Shown here: piece after piece, positions 9,099 through 22,159 of the stretch
Numbering within the stretch: position 1 is the stretch's first letter
Layout of the letters: each line of letters opens with the position of its first letter
The notes under the pieces: model-generated
The model's input: only the letters and a program-made list of their open reading frames with translations
What the model was told of the DNA's origin: nothing
The model's database searches: none
Program-made: the position numbers and the translations under genes
Origin: Hydractinia symbiolongicarpus
Lineage: Eukaryota; Cnidaria; Hydrozoa; Anthoathecata; Hydractiniidae
Assembly (NCBI RefSeq): GCF_029227915.1
Contig: NC_079888.1
Span: forward strand, 23,726,001 to 23,790,000
Direction: 5' to 3'
DNA: 64,000 nt

Positions 9099-12000
9099 CA
9101 AACGAAATCCCGCGTTTTCCCGTTAATCCGGGGCTAGGCCCGTATAGTCGAATGTATACAAAGAAAGTACCCAGGGAGAAAACTCATTTCCCGACCAATT
9201 TTTTAAATTTTTTTTTCACCACTAAAACGCATGAGACTTGCAGTTTTCAAAAATGTTTTCATTTTTGATGAGACGCTGAATAAAAGAGGTTTAATCGCCG
9301 GCAAACGAAAACCCGCGATTTCCCGTAAATCCCGGCTTGGCCCGTATAGTCCAAAGTATACAAAGAAAGTACCCAGGGAGTAAACTCATTTTCCGAACGA
9401 TTTTTTAAATTATTTTTTCACCACTAAAACGCATCAGACTTGTAGTTTTCAAATATGTTTTCATTTTTGATGAGACGCTGAATAAAAGCAGTTTAATCGC
9501 CGGCAAACGAAAACCTGCGATTTCCCTAAATCCCGGACTCGGCCCGTATAGTCAAAAGTATACAAAGAAAGTACCCAGGGAGTAAACTCATTTCCCGAAC
9601 GATTTTTTAAATTATTTTTTCACCACTAAAACGCATGAGACTTGTAGTTTTTAAAAATGTTTTCATTTTTGATGAGACGCGGAATAAAAGAAGTTTAATC
9701 GCCGGCAAACGAAAACCCGCGATTTCCCGTAAATCCCGGGCTTGGCCCGTATTGTCAAAAGTATACAAAGAAAGTACCCTGGGAGTAAACTCATTCCCCG
9801 AACGATTTTTTATATTATTTTTTTACCACTAAACATATGAGACATCTAGTTTTTAAAAATGTTTTCATTTTTGATGAGACGCTTAATGAAAGAGGTTTAA
9901 TCGCCGGCAAACGAAATCCCGCGTTTTCCCGTAAATCCGGGGCTTGGCCCGTATAGTCGAATGTATACAAAGAAAGTACCCAGGGAGTAAACTCATTTCC
10001 CGACCGATTTTTTAAATTTTTTTTTACCACTAAACGCATGAGACTTGTAGTTTTCAAAAATATTTTCATATTTGATGGGACGCTGAATAAAAGAAGTTTA
10101 ATCGCCGGCAAACGAAAACCCGCGACTTCCCGTAAATCCCGGCTAGGCCCGTATAGTCCAAAGTATACAAAGAAAGTACCCAGGGAGTAAACTCATTTTC
10201 CGAACGATTTTTTAAATTATTTTTTCACCACTAAAACGCATCAGACTTGTAGTTTTCAAATATGTTTTCATTTTTGATGAGACGCTGAATAAAAGCAGTT
10301 TAATCGCCGGCAAACGAAAACCCGCGATTTCCCGTAAATCCCGGCTTGGCCCGTATAGTCAAAAGTATACAAAGAAAGTACCCAGGGAGTAAACTCATTT
10401 CCCGAACGATTTTTTAGATTATTTTTTCACCACTAAAACGCATGAGACTTGTAGTTTTTAAAAATGTTTTCATTTTTGATGAGACGCTGAATAAAAGCAG
10501 TTTAATCGCTGGCAAACGAAAACCTGCGATTTCCCTAAATCCCGGACTCGGCCCGTATAGTCAAAAGTATACAAAGAAAGTACCTACGGAGTAAACTCAT
10601 TTCCAAAACGATTTTTTAAATTATTTTTTCACTACTAAAACGCATAAGACTTGTAGTTTTTAAAAATGTTTTTATTTTTGATGAGACGCTGAATAAAAGA
10701 AGTTTAATCGCCGGCAAACGAAACCCGCGATTTCCCGTAAATCCCGGGCTTGGCCCGTATAGTCAAAAGTATACAAAGAAAGTACCCAGGGAGTAAACTC
10801 ATTTCCCGAACGAATTTTTATATTATTTTTTTACCACTAAACATATGAGACATCTAGTTTTTAAAAATGTTTTCATTTTTGATGAGACGCCTAATGAAAG
10901 AGGTTTAATCGCCGGCAAACGAAATCCCGCGTTTTTCCGTAAATCCGGGGCTTGGCCCGTATAGTCGAATGTATACAAAGAAAGTACCCAGGGAGTAAAC
11001 TCATTTCCCGACCGATTTTTTAATTTTTTTTTTCACCACTAAAACGCATGAGACTTGCAGTTTCCAAAAATGTTTTCATTTTTGATGAGACGCTTAATGA
11101 AAGAGGTTTAAACGCCGGAAAACGAAAACCCGCGAATTCCCGTAAATCCCGGGCTTCGCCCGTATAGTCGAATGTATACAAAGAAAGTACCCTGTGAGTA
11201 AACTCATTTCCAGAACGATTTTTTAAATTATTTTTTCACCACTAAAACGCATAAGACTTGTAGTTTTTAAAAATGTTTTCATTTTTGATGAGACGCTGAA
11301 TAAAAGAAGTTTAATCGCCGGCAAACGAAAACCCGCGATTTCTCGTTAATCCCGGCTTGGCCCGTATAGTCAAAAGTATACAAAAAAAGTACCCAGGGAG
11401 TAAACTCATTTCCGGAACGATTTTTTAAATTATTTTTTCACTACTAAAACGCATGAGACTTGTAGTTTTCAAAAATGTTTTCATTTTTGATGAGTCGCTG
11501 AATAAAAGAAGTTTAATCGCCGGCAAACAAAAACCCGCGATTTCCCGTAAATCCCGGCTTGGCCCGTATAGTCAAAAGTATACAAAGAAAGTACCCAGGG
11601 AGTAAACTCATTTCCCGAACGATTTTTTAAATTATTTTTTTACCACTAAAACGCGTGAGACTTGTAGTTTTCAAAAATGTTTTCATTTTTGATGAGACGC
11701 TGAATAAAAGAAGTTTAATCGCCGGCAAACGAAAACCCGCGATTTCCCGTTAATCCCGGCTTGGCCCGTATAGTCAAAAGTATACAAAGAAAGTACCCAG
11801 GGAGTAAACTCATTTCCCGAACGATTTTTTAAATTATTTTTTCACTACTAAAACGCATGAGACTTGTAGTTTTCAAAAATGTTTTCATTTTTGATGAGTC
11901 GCTGAATAAAAGAAGTTTAATCGCCGGCAAACAAAAACCCGCGATTTCCCGTAAATCCCGGCTTGGCCCGTATAGTCAAAAGTATACAAAGAAAGTACCC

Positions 12001-15000
12001 AGGGAGTAAACTCATTTCCCGAACGATTTTTTAAATTATTTTTTTACCACTAAAACGCGTGAGACTTGTAGTTTTCAAAAATGTTTTCATTTTTGATGAG
12101 ACGCTGAATAAAAGAAGTTTAATCGCCGGCAAACGAAAACCCGCGATTTCCCGTAAATCCCGGGCTTGGCACGTATAGTCGAATGTATACAAAGAAAGTA
12201 CCCTGTGAGTAAACTCATTTCCAGAACGATTTTTTAAATTATTTTTTCACCACTAAAACGCATAAGACTTGTTGTTTTAAAAAATGTTTTCATTTTTGAT
12301 GAGATGCTGAATAAAAGAGGTTTAATCGCCAGCAAACGAAAACCCGCGATTTCCCGTAAATCCCGGCTTGGCCCGTATAGTCCAAAGTATACAAAGAAAG
12401 TACCCAGGGAGTAAACTCATTTTCCGAACGATTTTTTAAATTATTTTTTCACCACTAAAACGCATGAGACTTGTAGTTTTTCAATATGTTTTCATTTTTG
12501 ATGAGACGCTGAATAAAAGCAGTTTAATCGCCGGCAAACGAAAACCTGCGATTTCCCTAAATCCCGGACTCGGCCCGTATAGTCAAAAGTATACAAAGAA
12601 AGTACCCAGGGAGTAAACTCATTTTCCGAACGATTTTTTAAATTATTTTTTCACCACTAAAACGCATAAGACTTGTAGTTTTTAAAAATGTTTTCATTTT
12701 TGCTGAGACGCTGAATAAAAGAAGTTTAATCGCCGGCAAACGAAAACCCGCGATTTCCCGTAAATCCCGGCTTGGCCCGTATAGTCAAAAGAATACAAAG
12801 AAAGTACCCAGGGAGTAAACTCATTTCCCGAACGATTTTTTAAATTATTTTTTCACCACTAAAACGCATGAGACTTGTAGTTTTCAAACATGTTTTCATT
12901 TTTGATGAGACGCTGAATAAAAGAAGTTTAGTCCACGGCAAACGAAAACCCGCGATTTCCCGTAAATCCCGGGCTTGGCCCGTATAGTCAAAAGTATACA
13001 AAGAAAGTACCCAGGGAGTAAACGCATTTCCCGAACGATTTTTTAAATTATTTTTTTACCACTAAAACGCGTGAGACTTGTAGTTTTAAAAAATGTTTTC
13101 ATTTTTGATGACACGCTGAATAAAAGAAGTTTAATCGCCGGCAAACGAAAACCCGCGATTTCCCGTTAATCCCGGCTTGGCCCGTATAGTCAAAAGTATA
13201 CAAAGAAAGTACCCAGGGAGTAAACTCATTTCCCGAACGATTTTTTAAATTATTTTTTCACTACTAAAACGCATGAGACTTGTAGTTTTCAAAAATGTTT
13301 TCATTTTTGATGAGTCGCTGAATAAAAGAAGTTTAATCGCCGGCAAACAAAAACCCGCGATTTCCCGTAAATCCCGGCTTGGCCCGTATAGTCAAAAGTA
13401 TACAAAGAAAGTACCCAGGGAGTAAACTCATTTCCCGAACGATTTTTTAAATTATTTTTTTACCACTAAAACGCGTGAGACTTGTAGTTTTCAAAAATGT
13501 TTTCATTTTTGATGAGACGCTGAATAAAAGAAGTTTAATCGCCGGCAAACGAAAACCCGCGATTTCCCGTAAATCCCGGGCTTGGCACGTATAGTCGAAT
13601 GTATACAAAGAAAGTACCCTGTGAGTAAACTCATTTCCAGAACGATTTTTTAAATTATTTTTTCACCACTAAAACGCATAAGACTTGTTGTTTTAAAAAA
13701 TGTTTTCATTTTTGATGAGACGCTGAATAAAAGAGGTTTAATCGCCGGCAAACGAAAACCCGCGATTTCCCGTAAATCCCGGCTTGGCCTGTATAGTCCA
13801 AAGTATACAAAGAAAGTACCCAGGGAGTAAACTCATTTTCCGAACGATTTTTTAAATTATTTTTTCACCACTAAAACGCATGAGACTTGTAGTTTTTCAA
13901 TATGTTTTCATTTTTGATGAGACGCTGAATAAAAGCAGTTTAATCGCCGGCAAACGAAAACCTGCGATTTCCCTAAATCCCGGACTCGGCCCGTATAGTC
14001 AAAAGTATACAAAGAAAGTACCCAGGGAGTAAACTCATTTTCCGAACGATTTTTTAAATTATTTTTTCACCACTAAAACGCATAAGACTTGTAGTTTTTA
14101 AAAATGTTTTCATTTTTGCTGAGACGCTGAATAAAAAAAGTTTAATCGCCGGCAAACGAAAACCCGCGATTTCCCGTAAATCCCCGCTTGGCCCGTATAG
14201 TCAAAAGAATACAAAGAAAGTACCCAGGGAGTAAACTCATTTCCCGAACGATTTTTTAAATTATTTTTTCACCACTAAAACGCATGAGACTTGTAGTTTT
14301 CAAACATGTTTTCATTTTTGATGAGACGCTGAATAAAAGAAGTTTAATCCACGGCAAACGAAAACCCGCGATTTCCCGTAAATCCCGGGCTTGGCCCGTA
14401 TAGTCAAAAGTATACAAAGAAAGTACCCAGGGAGTAAACTCATTTCCCGAACGATTTTTTATATTATTTTTTCACCACTAAAACGCATGAGACTTGTAGT
14501 TTTCAAAAATGTTTTCATTTTTGATGAGACGCTGAATAAAAGAAGTTTAATCGCCGGCAAACGAAAACCCGCGATTTCCCGTAAATCCCGGCTTGGCCCG
14601 TATAGTCCAAAGTATACAAAGAAAGTACCCAGGGAGTAAACTCATTTCCCGAACGATTTTTTAAATTATTTTTTCACCACTAAAACGCGTGAGACTTGTA
14701 GTTTTCAAAAATGTTTTCATTTTTGATGAGACGCTGAATAAAAGAGGTTTAATCGCCGGCAAACGAAAACCCGCGATTTCCCGTAAATCCCGGGCTTGGC
14801 ACGTATAGTCGAATGTATACAAAGAAAGTACCCTGTGAGTAAACTCATTTCCAGAACGATTTTTTAAATTATTTTTTCACCACTAAAACGCATAAGACTT
14901 GTTGTTTTAAAAAATGTTTTCATTTTTGATGAGACGCTGAATAAAAGCAGTTTAATCGCCGGCAAACGAAAACCTGCAATTTCCCTAAATCCCGGACTCA

Positions 15001-15386
15001 GCCCGTATAGTCAAAAGTATACAAAGAAAGTACCCAGGGAGTAAACTCATTTCCCGAACGATTTTTTAAATTATTTTTTCACCACTAAAACGCATAAGAC
15101 TTGTAGTTTTTAAAAAAGTTTTCATTTTTGCTGAGACGCTGAATAAAAGAAGTTTAATCGCCGGCAAACGAAAACCCGCGATTTCCCGTAAATCCCGGCT
15201 TGGCCTGTATAGTCAAAAGTATACAAAGAAAGTACCCAGGAAGTAAACTCATTTCCCGAACGATTTTTTAAATTATTTTTTCACCACTAAAACGCATGAG
15301 ACTTGTAGTTTTCAAACATGTTTTCATTTTTGATGAGACGCTGAATAAAAGAAGTTTAATCGCCGGCAAACGAAAACCCGCGATTT
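9099..15386. repeat. 45-monomer block, copy 2 (truncated)
   Basis: This is the near-identical partner of 1-6,288. It ends at 15,387, where copy 1 has CGATTTTCCG and this copy has CGATTTCCCG. For about 275 bp after the break (to about 15,650) the sequence instead matches 8,504 onward of copy 1. That is what an 11-monomer deletion by unequal exchange would leave. The second copy of the 10-monomer duplication (6,624-8,645) is absent here. Confidence 0.88.
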
Positions 15387-18300
15387 CCCGTAAATCCCGG
15401 CTTGGCCCGTATAGTCAAAAGTATACAAAGAAAGTACCCAGGGAGTAAACTCATTTCCCGAACGATTTTTTAAATTATTTTTTCACCACTAAAACGCATG
15501 AGACTTGTAGTTTTCAAAAATGTTTTCATTTTTGATGAGACGCTGAATAAAAGAAGTTTAATCGCCGGCAAACGAAAACCCGCGATTTCCCGTAAATCCC
15601 GGGCTTGGCCCGTATAGTCAAAAGTATACAAAGAAAGTACCCAGGGAGTAAACTCATTTCCCGAACGATTTTTTATATCATTTTTTCACCACTAAAACGC
15701 ATAAGACTTGTAGCTTTTAAAAATGTTTTCATTTTTGATGAGACGCTGAATAAAAGAAGTTTAATCGCCGGCAAACGAAAACCCGCGATTCCCGTAATTC
15801 CCGGCTTGGCCCGTATAGTCAAAAGTATACAAAGAAAGTACCCACGGAGTAAACTCATTTCCCGAACGATTTTTTAAATTATTTTTTCACCACTAAAATG
15901 CATGAGACTTGTAGTTTTTAAAAATGTTTTCATTTTTGATGAGACGCTGAATAAAAGAAGTTTAATCGCTGGCAAACGAAAAGCTGCGATTTCCCTAAAT
16001 CCCGGACTCGGCCCGTATAGTCAAAAGTATACAAAGAAAGTACCTACGGAGTAAACTCATTTCAAGAACGATTTTTTAAATTATTTTTTCACTACTAAAA
16101 CGCATAAGACTTGTAGCTTTTAAAAATGTTTTCATTTTTGATGAGACGCTGAATAAAAGAAGTTTAATCGCCGGCAAACGAAAACCCGCGATTCCCGTAA
16201 TTCCCGGCTTGGCCCGTATAGTCAAAAGTATACAAAGAAAGTACCCACGGAGTAAACTCATTTCCCGAACGATTTTTTAAATTATTTTTTCACCACTAAA
16301 ACGCATGAGACTTGTAGTTTTCAAAATTGTTTTTATTTTTGATGAGACGCTGAATAAAAGAAGTTTAATCGCCGGCAAACGAAAACCCGCGATTTCCCGT
16401 AAATCCCGGGCTTGGCACGTATAGTCGAATGTATACAAAGAAAGTACCCTGTGAGTAAACTCATTTCCCGAACGATTTTTTAAATTATTTTTTCACCATT
16501 AAAACGCATGAGACTTGTAGTTTTCAAAAATGTTTTTATTTTTGATGAGACGCTGAATAAAAGAAGTTTAATTGCCGGCAAACGAAAACCCGCGATTTCC
16601 CGTAAATCCCGGGCTTGGCACGTATAGTCGAATGTATACAAAGAAAGTACCCTGTGAGTAAACTCATTTCCAGAACGATTTTTTAAATTATTTTTTCACC
16701 ACTAAAGCCCATGAAAATTGTAGTTTTTAAAAATGTTTTCATTTTTGATGAGACGCTGAATAAAAGCAGTTTAATCGCCGGCAAACGAAAACCCGCGATT
16801 TCCCGTAAATCCCGGCTTGGCCCGTATAGTCAAAAGTATACAAAGAAAGTACCCAGTGAGTAAACTCATTTCCCGAACGATTTTTTAAATTATTTTTTCA
16901 CCACTAAAACGCATGAGACTTGTAGTTTTCAAAAATGATTTCATTTTTGATGAGACGCTGAATAAAAGCAGTTAAATCGCCGGCAAACGAAAACCCGCGA
17001 TTTCCCGTAAATCCCGGGCTTTGCACGTATAGTCGAATGTATACAAAGAAAGTACCCTGTGAGTAAATTCATTTCCAGAACGATTTTTTAAATTGTTTTT
17101 TCACCACTAAAACGCATAAGACTTGTAGTTTTCAAAAATGTTTTCATTTTTGGTGAGACACTGAATAAAAGAAGTTTAATCGCCGGCAAACGAAAACCCG
17201 CGATTCCCGTAATTCCCGGCTTGGCCCGTATAGTCAAAAGTATACAAAGAAAGTACCCAGGGAGTAAACTCATTTCCCGAACGATTTTTTAAATTATTTT
17301 TTCACCACTAAAACGCATGAGACTTGTAGTTTTCAAAAATGTTTTCATTTTTGATGAGACGCTGAATAAAAGCAGTTTAATCGCCGGCAAACGAAAACCT
17401 ACGATTTCCCTAAATCCCGGACTCGGCCCGTATAGTCAAAAGTATACAAAGAAAGTACCCAGGGAGTAAACTCATTTCCCGAACGATTTTTTAAATTATT
17501 TTTTCACCACTAAAACGCATGAGACGTGTAGTTTTCAAAAATGATTTCATTTTTGATGAGACGCTGAATAAAAGCAGTTTAATCGCCGGCAAACGAAAAC
17601 CTACGATTTCCCTAAATCCCGGACTCGGCCCGTATAGTCAAAAGTATACAAAGAAAGTACCCAGGGAGTAAACTCATTTCCAGAACGATTTGTTAAATTA
17701 TTTTTTCACCACTAAAACGCATAAGACTTGTAGTTTTTAAAAATGTTTTCATTTTTGCTGAGACGCTGAATAAAAGAAGTTTAATCGCCGGCAAACGAAA
17801 ACCCGCGATTTCCCGTAAATCCCGGGCTTGGCCCGTATAGTCAAAAGTATACAAAAAAGGACCCAGGGAGTAAACTCATTTCCCGAACGATTTTTTATAT
17901 TATTTATTTACCACTAAACGCATGAGACCTGTAGTTTTCAAAAATATTTTCATATTTGATGGGACGCTGAATAAAAGAAGTTTAATCGCCGGCAAACGAA
18001 AACCCGCGATTTCCCGTAAATCCCGGGCTTGGCACGTATAGTCTAATGTATACAAAGAAAGTACCCTGTGAGTAAATTCATTTCCAGAACGATTTTTTAA
18101 ATTATTTTTTCACCACTAAAACGCATAAGACTTGTAGTTTTTAAAAATGTTTTTGTTTTTGATGAGACGCTGAATAAAAGAAGTTTAATCGCCGGAAAAC
18201 GAAAACCCGGGATTTCCAGTAAATCCCGGGCTTGGCCCGTATAGTCGAATGTATACAAAGAAAGTACCCTGTGAGTAAACTCATTTCCAGAACGATTTTT

Positions 18301-18390
18301 TAAATTATTTTTTCACCACTAAAACGCATACGACTTGAAGTTTTTAAAAATGTTTTCATTTTTGATGAGACGCTGAATAAAAGAAGTTTA
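15387..18390. repeat. Mixed monomer region between long duplications
   Basis: About 15 monomers of standard, TACCTACGGAG, GGCACG and CGATTCCCG types in no constant order. Short local duplications are visible: the CGATTCCCG variant every two or five monomers, and CCTACGATTTCCC at 17,399 and 17,601 (202 bp apart). There is no gene or non-satellite DNA here. Confidence 0.85.
15772..15972 (+). repeat. Representative monomer, CGATTCCCGTAATTCCCGG local variant
   Basis: This 201-bp copy has a 1-bp shortening (CGATTCCCG for CGATTTCCCG) and AATTCCCGG for AAATCCCGG. I saw the combination only at about 15,789, 16,192 and 17,204, spaced about 403 and 1,012 bp (two and five monomers). It is a local subfamily confined to 15.7-17.3 kb, spread by short-range duplication. 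Confidence 0.82.
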
Positions 18391-21300
18391 ATTGCCGGCA
18401 AACGAAAACCCGCGATTTCCCGTAAATCACGGCTTGGCCCGTATAGTCAAAAGTATACAAAGAAAGTACCCAGGGAGTAAACTCATTTCCCGAACGATTT
18501 TTTAAATTATTTTTTCACCACTAAAACGCGTGAGACTTATAGTTTTCAAAAATGTTTTCATTTTTGATGAGACGCTGAATAAAAGAAGTTTAATCGCCGG
18601 CAAACGAAAACCCGCGATTTCCCGTAAATCTCGGGCTTGGCACGTATAGTCGAATGTATACAAAGAAAGTACCCTGTGAGTAAACTCATTTCCAGAACGA
18701 TTTTTTAAATTAATTTTTCACCACTAAAACGCATAAGACTTGTTGTTTTTAAAAATGTTTTCATTTTTGATGAGACGCTGATTAAAAGAGGTTTAATCGC
18801 CGGCAAACGAAAACCCGCGATTTCCCGTAAATCCCGGCTTGGCCCGTATAGTCCAAAGTATACAAAGAAAGGACCCAGGGAGTAAACTCATTTCCCGAAC
18901 GATTTTTTAAATTATTTTTTCACCACTAAAACGCACGAGACTTGTAGTTTTCAAATATGTTTTCATTTTTGATGAGACGCTGAATAAAAGCAGTTTAATC
19001 GCCGGCAAACGAAAACCTGCGATTTCCCTAAATCCCGGACTCGGCCCGAATACTCAAAAGTATACAAAGAAAGTACCCAGGGAGTAAACTCATTTCCCGA
19101 ACGATTTTTTAAATTATTTTTTCACCACTAAAACGCATGAGACTTGTAGTTTTCAAAAATGTTTTCACTTTCGATGAGACCCTGAATAAAAGAAGTTTAA
19201 TCGCCGGCAAACGAAAACCCGCGATTTCCCGTAAATCCCGGGCTTGGCTCGTATAGTCAAAAGTATACAAAGAAAGTACCCAGGGAGTGAACTCATTTCC
19301 CGAACGATTTTTTATATTATTTTTTTACCACTAAACGCATGAGACATCTAGTTTTCAAAAATGTTTTCATTTTTGATGAGACGCTTAATGAAAGAGGTTT
19401 AATCGCCGGCAAACGAAATCCCGCGTTTTCCCGTAAATCCGGGGCTTGGCCCGTATAGTCGAATGTATACAAAGAAAGTACCCAGGGAGTGAACTCATTT
19501 CCCGAACGATTTTTTATATTATTTTTTTACCACTAAACGCATAAGACATCTAGTTTTCAAAAATGTTTTCATTTTTGATGAGACGCTGAATAAAAGAAGT
19601 TTAATTGCCGGCAAACGAAAACCCGCGATTTCCCGTAAATCCCGGCTTGGCCCGTATAGTCAAAAGTATACAAAGAAAGTACCCAGGGAGTAAACTCATT
19701 TCCCGAACGACTTTTTAAATTATTTTTTCACCACTAAAACGCGTGAGACTGGTAGTTTTCAAAAATGTTTTCATTTTTGATGAGACGCTGAATAAAAGAA
19801 GTTTAATCGCGGGCAAACGAAAACCCGCGATTTCCCGTAAATCCCGGGCTTGGCACGTATAGTCGAATGTATACAAAGAAAGTACCCTGTGAGTAAACTC
19901 ATTTTCAGAACGATTTTTTAAATTAATTTTTCACCACTAAAACGCATAAGACTTGTTGTTTTTAAAAATGTTTTCATTTTTGATGAGACGCTGAATAAAA
20001 GAGGTTTAATCGCCGGCAAACGAAAACCCGCGATTTCCCGTAAATCCCGGCTTGGCCCGTATAGTCCAAAGTATAAAAAGAAAGGACCCAGGGAGTAAAC
20101 TCATTTCCCGAACGATTTTTTAAATTATTTTTCACCACTAAAACGCACGAGACTTGTAGTTTTCAAATATGTTTTCATTTTTGATGAGACGCTGAATAAA
20201 AGCAGTTTAATCGCCGGCAAACGAAAACCTGCGATTTCCCTAAATCCCGGACTCGGCCCGTATACTCAAAAGTATACAAAGAAAGTACCCAGGGAGTAAA
20301 CTCATTTCCCGAACGATTTTTTAAATTATTTTTTCACCACTAAAACGAATGAGACTTGTAGTTTTCAAAAATGTTTTCACCTTCGATGAGACCCTGAATA
20401 AAAGAAGTTTAATCGCCGGCAAACGAAAACCCGCGATTTCCCGTAAATCCCGGGCTTGGCTCGTATAGTCAAAAGTATACAAAGAAAGTACCCAGGGAGT
20501 GAACTCATTTCCCGAACGATTTTTTATATTATTTTTTTACCACTAAACGCATAAGACATCTAGTTTTCAAAAATGTTTTCATTTTTGATGAGACGCTTAA
20601 TGAAAGAGGTTTAATCGCCGGCAAACGAAATCCCGCGTTTTCCCGTAAATCCGGGGCTTGGCCCGTATAGTCGAATGTATACAAAGAAAGTACCCAGGGA
20701 GTGAACTCATTTCCCGAACGATTTTTTATATTATTTTTTTACCACTAAACGCATAAGACATCTAGTTTTCAAAAATGTTTTCATTTTTGATGAGACGCTG
20801 AATAAAAGAAGTTTAATTGCCGGCAAACGAAAACCCGCGATTTCCCGTAAATCCCGGCTTGGCCCGTATAGTCAAAAGTATACAAAGAAAGTACCCAGGG
20901 AGTAAACTCATTTCCCGAACGACTTTTTAAATTATTTTTTCACCACTAAAACGCGTGAGACTGGTAGTTTTCAAAAATGTTTTCATTTTTGATGAGACGC
21001 TGAATAAAAGAAGTTTAATCGCGGGCAAACGAAAACCCGCGATTTCCCGTAAATCCCGGGCTTGGCACGTATAGTCGAATGTATACAAAGAAAGTACCCT
21101 GTGAGTAAACTCATTTTCAGAACGATTTTTTAAATTAATTTTTCACCACTAAAACGCATAAGACTTGTTGTTTTTAAAAATGTTTTCATTTTTGATGAGA
21201 CGCTGAATAAAAGAGGTTTAATCGCCGGCAAACGAAAACCCGCGATTTCCCGTAAATCCCGGCTTGGCCCGTATAGTCCAAAGTATAAAAAGAAAGGACC

Positions 21301-22000
21301 CAGGGAGTAAACTCATTTCCCGAACGATTTTTTAAATTATTTTTCACCACTAAAACGCACGAGACTTGTAGTTTTCAAATATGTTTTCATTTTTGATGAG
21401 ACGCTGAATAAAAGCAGTTTAATCGCCGGCAAACGAAAACCTGCGATTTCCCTAAATCCCGGACTCGGCCCGTATACTCAAAAGTATACAAAGAAAGTAC
21501 CCAGGGAGTAAACTCATTTCCCGAACGATTTTTTAAATTATTTTTTCACCACTAAAACGCATGAGACTTGTAGTTTTCAAAAATGTTTTCACCTTCGATG
21601 AGACCCTGAATAAAAGAAGTTTAATCGCCGGCAAACGAAAACCCGCGATTTCCCGTAAATCCCGGGCTTGGCTCGTATAGTCAAAAGTATACAAAGAAAG
21701 TACCCAGGGAGTGAACTCATTTCCCGAACGATTTTTTATATTATTTTTTTACCACTAAACGCATAAGACATCTAGTTTTCAAAAATGTTTTCATTTTTGA
21801 TGAGACGCTTAATGAAAGAGGTTTAATCGCCGGCAAACGAAATCCCGCGTTTTCACGTAAATCCGGGGCTTGGCCCGTATAGTCGAATGTATACAAAGAA
21901 AGTACCCAGGGAGTAAACTCATTTCCCGAACGATTTTTTAAATTTTTTTTTCACCACTAAAACGCATGAGACTTGTAGTTTTCAAAAATGTTTTCATTTT
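18391..22000. repeat. Six-monomer higher-order repeat (~1,212 bp), three copies
   Basis: Copies begin at about 18,391, 19,604 and 20,816, each marked by TTTAATTGCCGGC. Internal markers keep the same spacing: TTAATTTTTCACC at about 18,711, 19,924 and 21,136, and GAGACCCTGAATAAAAG at about 19,180, 20,392 and 21,603. The second and third copies share CACCTTCGATGAG and GTATAAAAAG, so they are closer to each other than to the first. This is a genuine multimeric higher-order repeat. Confidence 0.88.
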
Positions 22001-22159
22001 TGATGAGACGCTTAATGAAAGAGGTTTAATCGCTGGAAAACGAAAACCCGCGATTTCCCGTAAATCCCGGGCTTGGCCCGTATAGTCGAATGTATACAAA
22101 GAAAGTGCCCTGTGAGTAAACTCATTTCCAGAACGATTTTTTAAATTATTTTTTCACCA

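Noticed and set aside
5293-14639. Identical 82-aa + strand frames at 5,293, 7,315 and 14,391
   Set aside because: Perfect conservation here is explained by the 2,022-bp and 9,098-bp DNA duplications, not by selection on a protein.
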